Source of the DNA: Flavobacterium cucumis
GTDB lineage: Bacteria > Bacteroidota > Bacteroidia > Flavobacteriales > Flavobacteriaceae
Direction: 5' to 3'
Assembly (NCBI RefSeq): GCF_900148835.1
Contig: NZ_FRYK01000002.1
Location: forward strand, 186,001-250,000
DNA: 64,000 nucleotides
The position numbers were made by a program, and so were the translations under genes. Numbering within the stretch: position 1 is the first letter of the stretch; each line of letters starts with the position of its first letter. Of the stretch, positions 8,714 through 15,963 are shown in pieces. The notes beneath the pieces are model-generated. The model had not been told where the DNA came from. It did no database searches and saw nothing but the letters and a program-made list of their open reading frames with translations.

Positions 8714-8757
8714 CAAAATTATACTTTTCGAATAGCATCATCAGTCACATTTGTTAC
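8714..8757 (-). promoter_or_regulatory. Third promoter/operator of the same type, with no obvious gene
   Basis: On the minus strand the site GTAAC-aaat-GTGAC (8757-8744) matches the DUF6132 operator at 13 of 14 positions. Its centre, 8750.5, is exactly 33 bp from the centre of a perfect TAATTTTG box (8721-8714). It would start transcripts near 8710. These could extend into TolC with a roughly 170-base leader, or end early near a weak hairpin at 8643-8662. Confidence 0.55.
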
Positions 8758-8762
8758 ACAAA

Positions 8763-8790
8763 AAAACGCCCCGAAAAAATCGAGGCGTTT
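8763..8790 (-). terminator. Intrinsic terminator of the small Cys-rich gene
   Basis: AACGCC-CGA / TCG-GGCGTT hairpin 23 bases beyond the stop of the 68-residue gene, with a T-run on the minus strand. Confidence 0.8.
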
Positions 8791-8812
8791 AACTATAACA
8801 TATAAGTCTAAA

Positions 8813-9019
8813 CTATTCTGCTTTCTTCTCAGCAGCTTTTTTAGATGAACAACACCCACCTGATTTAGCTTCTGTACTACAAGATTTTTTTTCTGCAGTT
8901 GAACAAGATTTTTCAGTTTTAGCCGTTTCTTTTTTTGTTTTTTTCTTAGGCTCTTGAGCGTTAACATTCATTGATAACATAAAAGCGGCAACAGCCATGA
9001 TAGAAACTAATTTTTTCAT
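8813..9019 (-). CDS. Small secreted Cys/Lys-rich protein of unknown function
   Basis: This 68-residue protein has a clear signal peptide (MKKLVSIMAVAAFMLSMNVN followed by AQ). The mature part is almost only Lys, Glu, Ala, Ser and Cys, with KSCSTAEKKSCSTEAKSGG followed by CCSS, giving four Cys in the mature chain. A metal- or thiol-binding role is plausible from composition but unproven. It has its own TATATTTG promoter box (9080-9073) and its own terminator. It sits between the TolC operon and the DUF6132 gene, which share an operator type, but it lacks that operator itself. An overlapping frame at 8719-8967 is treated as spurious. Confidence 0.75.
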   Translation of the reverse strand: MKKLVSIMAVAAFMLSMNVNAQEPKKKTKKETAKTEKSCSTAEKKSCSTEAKSGGCCSSKKAAEKKAE

Positions 9020-9072
9020 TTTTTGTATTTTTAAATTGTTATTTATTTTTAATTGTTTGTTTTATATTAACA

Positions 9073-9080
9073 CAAATATA
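9073..9080 (-). promoter_or_regulatory. -7 box of the small Cys-rich gene
   Basis: TATATTTG on the minus strand, 53 bases before the ATG. No -33 TTG at ideal spacing and no GTAAC palindrome were found upstream. Confidence 0.5.
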
Positions 9081-9192
9081 GCTAATTTTAGAAATAGCTT
9101 TCTTAAAATTTCATTAATTTAACATTTACAAGCTATGTAATCTTTAAAAATCATTTAAGTAAATAGCCACTACTTTGAAAAAACGTAACCTG

Positions 9193-9399
9193 CTATTTTG
9201 GGGATTTCTTTTTAAAAAAATCGTAAATCATATTCAATAACAATCCGCCCATGAGCCCTCCATAAAGGGAACTGTTCAATGGTTTTGAGGTAATGGAACA
9301 AGAACCCGAGACACAACCAATGTAATGATAATAAGCATAACCTAAAACCAAGCCGACAACAACACCAACTAAAGTAATACTAATTTCTTTTTTCTTCAT
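9193..9399 (-). CDS. DUF6132-type small membrane protein
   Basis: This 68-residue protein begins MKKKEISITLVGVVVGLVLG. It has one N-terminal helix, then YYHYIGCVSGSCSITSKP with two Cys in a GC-x4-C motif, then a second helix LYGGLMGGLLLNMIYDFF. The Cys pair between two membrane helices and the ITS-P motif fit DUF6132 as I remember it; these genes are often near rhodanese, YeeE and Crp/Fnr genes in Bacteroidota. The frame is open to 9453, but that extension covers the promoter and operator, so ATG 9399 is chosen. Regulation is probably shared with the efflux operon. Function unknown. Confidence 0.8.
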   Translation of the reverse strand: MKKKEISITLVGVVVGLVLGYAYYHYIGCVSGSCSITSKPLNSSLYGGLMGGLLLNMIYDFFKKKSPK

Positions 9400-9416
9400 C
9401 TTAATTATTAAAAAGA

Positions 9417-9460
9417 CAAAACTACGTTTTACGCCAAAGAAAAAAGGTAACAAATGTTAC
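9417..9460 (-). promoter_or_regulatory. DUF6132 promoter with GTAACA-aa-TGTTAC operator
   Basis: Perfect palindrome GTAACAAATGTTAC (9447-9460) is centred at 9453.5, exactly 33 bp upstream of the centre of the TAGTTTTG box (9424-9417). This is the same half-site and spacing as at the TolC promoter. It starts directly after the stop codon of the MBOAT gene. Confidence 0.75.
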
Positions 9461-10957
9461 TTAAAACTGAAAATAAATAAAAGGTTGGGCATCAGCGGAT
9501 GCCGTCGCATATACTACCCAATAAATCAATCCTAATAAAACGGCTTTAGCCACTAGAGGTAAGGTAGAAAAGGTCTTTTGCATTCCAGCCAACATTTTCA
9601 CAGGAATAAAATGCCAAACTACTCCAATTGCAATTAATAAAAAGACATTTTTATAACCTAAAATAATGGTTTGCCATTGGTTGAAATCAAAAGTTAATTT
9701 AGTAATGTTATCCGCAATTTGAAATGCTGTAGTGAAATCTTTTGCTCGAAAAAACAACCAACAAAACACTACAAAATGAAAGGTCAAAACAACTTGAATC
9801 GTTCTTACCAAAGAGTTTTTAGGCAGCTTAATAAACTGACCAAAGAATTTTTCTACCACTAAAGCCAACCCATGTAAAACACCCCAAACTACAAATTTCC
9901 ATGAAGCACCATGCCATAATCCACCCAATAACATCGTCATGAATAAATTGAAATAGGTTCTGATTTTACCTTTACGGTTTCCACCCATTGAGATGTATAA
10001 ATAGTCTCTTAACCAACTCGAAAGTGAGATGTGCCATCTTCTCCAAAACTCGGTAATGGAAGCAGATTGATAAGGTGTTCTAAAGTTGTCTGGCAACCAG
10101 AATCCCATCAACAAAGCTAATCCAATAGCGATATCAGAATATCCTGAGAAATCGCAATAAATTTGAATAGCATAACCATACGAAGCCATCAAATTTTCAA
10201 AAGCAGTATAACTATTTGGTGCATCAAAAACACGGTCAACAAAGTTACTAGAAATGTAATCTGAGATCACCGCTTTTTTTAGTAAACCACCAATAATCAA
10301 AAATAAAGCACGATTAAAATCTTCTTTCGTTAACTTTAATTTCTCATAAATCTGCGGAATAAAATCACTTGCTCTAACTATAGGCCCAGCCACTAATTGT
10401 GGAAAAAAAGATACGAAAAACAAGAAATCCATAAAGCTCTTCGTCGGCTCTAACTCTCTTCGATAAACGTCAATTGTATAACTTAGAGTTTGAAAAGTAT
10501 AGAATGAAATTCCAACAGGAAGTACAATATCTTCAAACGTCATAGTTCCATCGAAAAGGGAATTGTAATTAGCAATAAAGAAGTTCGTATATTTAAAATA
10601 CGCCAACATTCCTAAATTTATAACCAAACTCAAAATCAAGTAAAACTTGCGATAAAATTGTTTTGATTCTACATAGATTAATCGAGAAAGAGAATAATCT
10701 ACTACAGATGAAAATATCAAAATCCAAAAATAAACACCACTTGACTTATAATAAAAAAACAAAGAAAACAGCACCACATAAGTTATGCGGAAATAATGGG
10801 TTTTACGCGACAAAATATAAATCACATAAAAGATTAAAAAGAAACCTAAAAACAACGCGCTATTAAACAAAAGCGGTTGTTTTGGGTTGAATAAAAACCA
10901 ATTTTTGATGGTCTCTAAATCGATATTCCCTACATTTTCAAGAAACCAATTTTGCAT
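9461..10957 (-). CDS. MBOAT-family O-acyltransferase (AlgI/PatA-like)
   Basis: This is a polytopic inner-membrane acyltransferase of about 498 residues. The conserved block FWRRWHISLSSWLRDYLY and the catalytic His in LLGGLWHGASWKFVVWG (about residue 350) mark the AlgI/PatA branch. That branch moves acetyl groups across the membrane for transfer to a polysaccharide or peptidoglycan. The preferred start is ATG 10957 (MQNWFLENVGNIDLE). An in-frame GTG at 10975 overlaps the upstream stop (TAGTG) and would add six residues. It follows two SGNH proteins in one coupled operon, the usual transfer partners. Acceptor glycan unknown. Confidence 0.92.
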   Translation of the reverse strand: MQNWFLENVGNIDLETIKNWFLFNPKQPLLFNSALFLGFFLIFYVIYILSRKTHYFRITYVVLFSLFFYYKSSGVYFWILIFSSVVDYSLSRLIYVESKQFYRKFYLILSLVINLGMLAYFKYTNFFIANYNSLFDGTMTFEDIVLPVGISFYTFQTLSYTIDVYRRELEPTKSFMDFLFFVSFFPQLVAGPIVRASDFIPQIYEKLKLTKEDFNRALFLIIGGLLKKAVISDYISSNFVDRVFDAPNSYTAFENLMASYGYAIQIYCDFSGYSDIAIGLALLMGFWLPDNFRTPYQSASITEFWRRWHISLSSWLRDYLYISMGGNRKGKIRTYFNLFMTMLLGGLWHGASWKFVVWGVLHGLALVVEKFFGQFIKLPKNSLVRTIQVVLTFHFVVFCWLFFRAKDFTTAFQIADNITKLTFDFNQWQTIILGYKNVFLLIAIGVVWHFIPVKMLAGMQKTFSTLPLVAKAVLLGLIYWVVYATASADAQPFIYFQF

Positions 10958-10974
10958 ACTAAAAAGTGCTTTCA

Positions 10975-12402
10975 CTACTGTTTTGTCGATTTAAATAATT
11001 CGTATGATTGTAAAAAAGCCTCAAAAAACAATTCGCCTTGCTTTTCATATCCCGCTTTTGAATAATGAACTTTATCTCTAGCCATATAACCTTTGGCTGC
11101 ATTTCGATTGATCGATTTGTTGCCACCAAAAACATCCAAAAGATTCCAAACTGCATAATTTTTAACATGTGCATTTTCTTCTATAATTTCGGCATATTTT
11201 TCGATAAAGGTATTTTTATATTTACGATGTAAAACGGAAGGCGGAGATGTCATCACCAAAATCGAAGCTTGTGGATTTTTGTCTTTAATTCCTTGAATCA
11301 TTTGGTTCAAATGTGCAAAATAGTTTTCACTTGATTGTTTATCATAACTTTCATTGGTACCCAAAGAAATAATTACCAAGTCTGGACTTAATGCAGGTAA
11401 TTGCTCATTAAACATGGGGAACTTATTATAATCTGAAGCTTTAGCTCCATTGACACCTATACTGTGGTAGATGACTCCCGAATTATCATTTTCTAAGACC
11501 AAGCCATTCAAAGCGAAATAGTTCATTTCTTGATTAGGAACAAGTGCCACCTTGTCTAGAGAGGTTTCCGAAATGTAATCATTTGAGAACTGTGAAGGTG
11601 TTAAATCAACCGGAATATACTCTTTCTTAAGAGTGGTTTTGGATTGTGTTCCCTTGGCAGGAATAGTGATTATCTTTCCAGCACGAATCATATCGCTTTT
11701 TAACCCATTCACTTTTTTCAATGCTTTCAAAGAAACGTTGTATTGATCTGCTATACCCCCTAAAACTTCACCAGATTTCACTTTATGAGTAATTCGTTTA
11801 GGAACTTTTCGCTCTAAAACAATATTTTTACTAGAAATAGAAACATCAAAAGAATTTGTATTTTGAGGTGTAATCACTTTCAGTTTTGTAAAATAAAATT
11901 GAGGATCTTTTACCGTTAATTGAATGGCAAAATCATCGGTTCTTGTTTCCATTGAAAAACCACTTAAACCAACCGGTCGCAATATATCAGCATGTATGTT
12001 TCTAAAACTCTGAAACGTACCAGAGGCTACATACCGAATAGGGGCACTATTATTCGTTTTAGCGATACTATACGGAAAGGTAAATCCAAAACCCGCATTT
12101 CCAAATACACTTTGAAATTGATTTCGAATTTTGGCGGTGAACAAATCTGCTTGAATATGAGAATCTCCAATATGAACAATATTTATTTTTCCTGACTTTT
12201 GCTGCTCTAATTGGTATAATTTTTCATAGAATGCAAGAATGCCATTCGAATTGTGAATATCGTTCCCTGTAAAATGAACTTCAATAGAGTCTACAACAGC
12301 AACATCTACTGCTGTAGTATCTATTGAAACTAACAAAGTATCTTGATTGGCATATCCTAAAAAAGAAATCCAAAACAGTAGCAATCCTAATTTATTTTTC
12401 AT
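10975..12402 (-). CDS. Secreted SGNH/GDSL hydrolase-like protein with inserted LysM domain
   Basis: This 475-residue protein has a signal peptide (MKNKLGLLLFWISFLGYANQ). SGNH block I is HIGDSHIQAD with Ser81, block III is SLGTNES (about 347-352), and block V is ARDKVHYS with Asp443 and His446. Between blocks I and III is a full LysM repeat at about 205-249 (HKVKSGEVLGGIADQYNVS and the RAGKIITIP end). LysM binds N-acetylglucosamine-type glycans, mainly peptidoglycan, so the enzyme probably acts at the cell wall, either removing or adding O-acetyl groups. Its start overlaps the preceding SGNH gene by 11 bases, and its stop touches the MBOAT start region. Confidence 0.85.
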   Translation of the reverse strand: MKNKLGLLLFWISFLGYANQDTLLVSIDTTAVDVAVVDSIEVHFTGNDIHNSNGILAFYEKLYQLEQQKSGKINIVHIGDSHIQADLFTAKIRNQFQSVFGNAGFGFTFPYSIAKTNNSAPIRYVASGTFQSFRNIHADILRPVGLSGFSMETRTDDFAIQLTVKDPQFYFTKLKVITPQNTNSFDVSISSKNIVLERKVPKRITHKVKSGEVLGGIADQYNVSLKALKKVNGLKSDMIRAGKIITIPAKGTQSKTTLKKEYIPVDLTPSQFSNDYISETSLDKVALVPNQEMNYFALNGLVLENDNSGVIYHSIGVNGAKASDYNKFPMFNEQLPALSPDLVIISLGTNESYDKQSSENYFAHLNQMIQGIKDKNPQASILVMTSPPSVLHRKYKNTFIEKYAEIIEENAHVKNYAVWNLLDVFGGNKSINRNAAKGYMARDKVHYSKAGYEKQGELFFEAFLQSYELFKSTKQ

Positions 12403-13843
12403 GAACGGAATCTGTGTTAAAAAATAGACTATCTTTTTTGATGGGAACAGCTGATTTTTTTTGTTTTTTTCTTAACTTTTTATAAAGCTCATACCCTTTA
12501 TTCAATTGAATAAAAATCAAATTAGCAGCTTCTTTTGCTCCTCTATGATTAAAATGGGTATAGTCTTTATTGGCTTTAGCTGGTTCTTGCTCGACCCATT
12601 GAATCATAGAACCATCTCCACCCATTAACGTGAACATATTTACAAAACTCGATTCTGACTTTATAGCATATCGCTTTTGAGCTGTATTCAAAGGGACAAC
12701 AGCAGAATCGGTTTTCATTTCTAAATCATATTTAGTAGCTTTATCGGCAGTAGATATAATTAAAATAGCAACCCCAGGAAAACATTCTTTCAAATGTGCA
12801 ACTACCTTAGCCATTCGCTTTTCGTACCAACTGTAATTTAAGGATCCGTAATTCAATACGTTTGCTCCGTATTGTAGAATAATTAAATCATAATTAAGTT
12901 TCGATTGAAATGCTCGCATAGTAGCAACGTCAAAACTTCCAATGGGTAAGCCAGAATTTCCTCTATTTGAAAAATTATCCACATGAACCCCTTTCCCGTC
13001 ATCAAAATTGAAACCGTAAATAGGAATGGAATCCGCTTGTTTGAAGTCAACTTTTATACTCTTTAAATTACTTTCAGAGAGAACAAGAGCATTCAACAAA
13101 GAATTTGGACTTATTTTTTTTGAAATTGTATCTGTTCCAATAACATAGTTGATTTTTCCTTCTTTATTAGAAGAACTTCCGTAAAATAAGGTGGGACGAG
13201 GTAATACTGTAGCAAATCTAGTTTTATTGGCTTTGTATTTTACCCAAGCTACATTAGCCGTATCATTTGCATAAAACACATGACCGTTTACTCCAAATGG
13301 GTGCAATGGTTGCTTTACTTTTAAATACGATTGCGTCTTCCAATTTTCCGAAAACTCATGAATAATCGAACTTCTCGAAGTGGCGGACTCTGAAGTTATA
13401 TTTACAAATCCTACCCCTTGACCTCCAAATTTCTCTTGAAAATAGGTTCTAAAATCCTTTACAATTAAATCACCATCGGTCATGGAATCGCCAAAATAAG
13501 CGATACGAACATTACCTATCTTTTTGGTCTCTAATTGAAAAAGTTTTTCGAAAAAAGTGGCTAAATATTGATTCCCTGTATATTCTTCAAAAGTCTCTGC
13601 TGGAAACCGAACACCATTAACTCCTTTGTAATCGATAACGGTATTCGCCATAGAATCTTCAACCGCAGGTCCCACTTCTTCAGCAATAGCTTCAAGAAGT
13701 AAACTATCAACCACTACACTTTTAGAGTTTAATTTACTTTCGGTAAATATTTTTTTTGGTAAAATGGTTTTGAATGCCAAAAAAGACAAAACAGAAACAA
13801 TTACCACGACTAAGGTTTGAAAAAAATATTTTGATGTGTTCAT
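12392..13843 (-). CDS. Membrane-anchored SGNH/GDSL hydrolase-like protein
   Basis: This 483-residue protein has an N-terminal membrane anchor (TLVVVIVSVLSFLAF) and a periplasmic SGNH domain. Block I is AYFGDSMTDGDL with Ser120, block III is ILQYGANVLNYG, and DYTHFNHRG near residue 440 gives the Asp/His pair. It resembles the downstream SGNH protein in its early region (a Gly-Gly-Gln-Gly-Val-Gly-Phe stretch after block I) but lacks a LysM domain. It opens the three-gene O-acetylation operon. In such operons an SGNH protein typically transfers the acyl group that the MBOAT protein exports. Only the family, not the substrate, can be inferred. Confidence 0.85.
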   Translation of the reverse strand: MNTSKYFFQTLVVVIVSVLSFLAFKTILPKKIFTESKLNSKSVVVDSLLLEAIAEEVGPAVEDSMANTVIDYKGVNGVRFPAETFEEYTGNQYLATFFEKLFQLETKKIGNVRIAYFGDSMTDGDLIVKDFRTYFQEKFGGQGVGFVNITSESATSRSSIIHEFSENWKTQSYLKVKQPLHPFGVNGHVFYANDTANVAWVKYKANKTRFATVLPRPTLFYGSSSNKEGKINYVIGTDTISKKISPNSLLNALVLSESNLKSIKVDFKQADSIPIYGFNFDDGKGVHVDNFSNRGNSGLPIGSFDVATMRAFQSKLNYDLIILQYGANVLNYGSLNYSWYEKRMAKVVAHLKECFPGVAILIISTADKATKYDLEMKTDSAVVPLNTAQKRYAIKSESSFVNMFTLMGGDGSMIQWVEQEPAKANKDYTHFNHRGAKEAANLIFIQLNKGYELYKKLRKKQKKSAVPIKKDSLFFNTDSVHEK

Positions 13844-14030
13844 TTATTTAATTCCTATAATAAAATCCAAAATCGTAATCCAATTAATTAGGAACACAGA
13901 TTGAAGAAATATTGATAATTATGAAAATTATGTTATTTAACCAACTTTATTAATAAAAGAAACGCTTAACAGAGTGACCAACTAAACGCAACGAAAACTA
14001 GTGACTCGCAAGTTTTAACTAGTAACTCGC

Positions 14031-15809
14031 TTACATTCGCTCAGGAACTTCAATTCCTAATAACTGAAATGCATTTTTGATGGTGTTTCCAACTGATTTT
14101 GATAGTTGTACTCGAAACACTTTTTTATCGTGATTTTCTTCTCCTAAAATCGATACTTGTTGATAGAACGAGTTGAATTCTTTTACCAAATCATACGTAT
14201 AATTTGCAATCAACGCCGGACTATGATTTTCTGCAGCATTTTGAATTACTTCAGGGAATAATTGCACTTGTTTGATTAATTCTTTCTCTTTTTCGTGCAA
14301 TTCTAATCCCGAAATTGAAATTGAAGTATCAAAATCAGCTTTTCTTAAAATCGACTGAATACGAGCGTAAGTATATTGAATAAATGGTCCAGTATTTCCA
14401 GCAAAATCAACAGACTCCTCTGGGTTAAACATCATTTGTTTTTTAGGATCTACCTTTAGCATATAATATTTCAAAGCTCCTAAACCGATAGTTTTAAACA
14501 AAACTGCTTTCTCGTCTTCAGAATAACCATCTAACTTTCCTAATTCTTCAGAAATAGTTTGCGCTGTCGTAGTCATTTCTGCCATTAAATCATCTGCATC
14601 TACAACAGTTCCTTCACGAGATTTCATTTTTCCTGAAGGCAATTCTACCATTCCGTAAGACAAATGATATAAGCTATCGGCCCAATCAAATCCTAACTTT
14701 TTCAAAATTAAGAACAATACTTTAAAGTGGTAATCTTGCTCATTTCCTACGGTGTACACCATTCCACCAACATCTGAAAAATCTTTCACACGTTGTATTG
14801 CGGTTCCAATATCTTGTGTCATGTAAACCGCAGTTCCGTCAGATCGAAGCACGATTTTTCTGTCTAAACCATCCGCTGTTAAATCAATCCAAACCGAACC
14901 ATCTGGATCTTTCTCGAAAATGCCTTTTTCTAAACCAAATTGCACTACTTCTTTTCCTAGCAAATACGTGTTGGATTCATAATAATAGCTATCAAAATCA
15001 ACACCAAGATTTTTGTAAGTCTGGGCAAAACCATCATACACCCATTGGTTCATGGTTTTCCAAAGTTCGATAACTTCTGGCTTTCCATTTTCCCAATCTA
15101 AAAGCATTTGTTGTGCTTCCAAAATTGATGGTGCTAGTTTTTTTGCTTCGTCTTCGGTCTTACCTTGAGCGACTAATTCCGAAATTTCTTTTTTGTATTG
15201 TTTGTCGAATTCTACATAGAAATTCCCAACCAATTTATCGCCTTTCAATCCTGTTGATTCTGGCGTTTGTCCCTTTCCGAATTTCTGCCATGCCAACATC
15301 GATTTACAAATATGAATTCCTCTATCGTTAATGATTTGGGTTTTATATACTTTTTTTCCAGAAGCTTTTAAAATCTCAGCAACGGAATATCCTAATAAAT
15401 TGTTTCTGATGTGACCTAAGTGCAAAGGTTTATTGGTGTTTGGCGAAGAATATTCTACCATTACCGCTTTTTCTCCTTCTTTTGGAGCTACAAAACCAAA
15501 GGTATCGTTGTTTTTAATCGTATTGAAAAATTCCACATAAAAAGCATCCGAAATCACGATATTTAAAAATCCGCCTACCACATTGAACTTAGCAACTTCA
15601 TTTACGTTCGTTACTAAGTAATTTCCTATCTGATTTCCGATTTCAACGGGATTGCCTTTTAATGTTTTTACTAAAGGGAAAACCACCATGGTAATATCAC
15701 CTTCAAACTCTTTCCTAGTAGCTTGAAATTCAACTTTTTCAATAGAGATATTGAACAATTCTTCAACTGCTTTTTGGATGTGTGTCGTTAGTGCTTGATG
15801 TAATGTCAT
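14031..15809 (-). CDS. argS: Arginyl-tRNA synthetase
   Basis: This 592-residue class Ia synthetase charges tRNA-Arg. The N-terminal Add1 domain is followed by NTNKPLHLGHIRNNLLG with the HxGH signature, then the connecting region. A KMSKS-like GKMKSREGT, split as in many ArgS enzymes, comes next, and the C-terminal anticodon-binding helices end in LLGIEVPERM. The length is standard and no motif is missing. It is transcribed alone with a TACCTTTG promoter box at 15840-15833. The ATG at 15809 begins the typical MTLHQALTTHIQKAVEELF. Confidence 0.97.
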   Translation of the reverse strand: MTLHQALTTHIQKAVEELFNISIEKVEFQATRKEFEGDITMVVFPLVKTLKGNPVEIGNQIGNYLVTNVNEVAKFNVVGGFLNIVISDAFYVEFFNTIKNNDTFGFVAPKEGEKAVMVEYSSPNTNKPLHLGHIRNNLLGYSVAEILKASGKKVYKTQIINDRGIHICKSMLAWQKFGKGQTPESTGLKGDKLVGNFYVEFDKQYKKEISELVAQGKTEDEAKKLAPSILEAQQMLLDWENGKPEVIELWKTMNQWVYDGFAQTYKNLGVDFDSYYYESNTYLLGKEVVQFGLEKGIFEKDPDGSVWIDLTADGLDRKIVLRSDGTAVYMTQDIGTAIQRVKDFSDVGGMVYTVGNEQDYHFKVLFLILKKLGFDWADSLYHLSYGMVELPSGKMKSREGTVVDADDLMAEMTTTAQTISEELGKLDGYSEDEKAVLFKTIGLGALKYYMLKVDPKKQMMFNPEESVDFAGNTGPFIQYTYARIQSILRKADFDTSISISGLELHEKEKELIKQVQLFPEVIQNAAENHSPALIANYTYDLVKEFNSFYQQVSILGEENHDKKVFRVQLSKSVGNTIKNAFQLLGIEVPERM

Positions 15810-15832
15810 TTTTCCTTATTTTTTAGAAGGTG

Positions 15833-15840
15833 CAAAGGTA
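15833..15840 (-). promoter_or_regulatory. -7 box of argS
   Basis: TACCTTTG on the minus strand, 23 bases before the ATG, matches TAnnTTTG. No well-spaced -33 element was found. Confidence 0.5.
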
Positions 15841-15963
15841 ACAAATAGTAATTATTGATTGGTTTTTTTTCAATTAAAAAAATATTTTCAAAAATACTGT
15901 AACAATTAACAACTGTTGAAGTCTAGTAATCACAATCATCAAATCAATTAAACAAATAATCAA

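Noticed and set aside
8719..8967. 82-residue Lys/Leu-rich frame overlapping the small Cys-rich gene
   Set aside because: It lies in another frame across the terminator and the signal-peptide gene, has a low-complexity composition, and lacks a promoter; the 68-residue secreted frame is clearly better.
15838..15853. GTAACAAATAGTAA next to the argS promoter
   Set aside because: Only one half-site is present and it overlaps the -7 box, not the -41 position.
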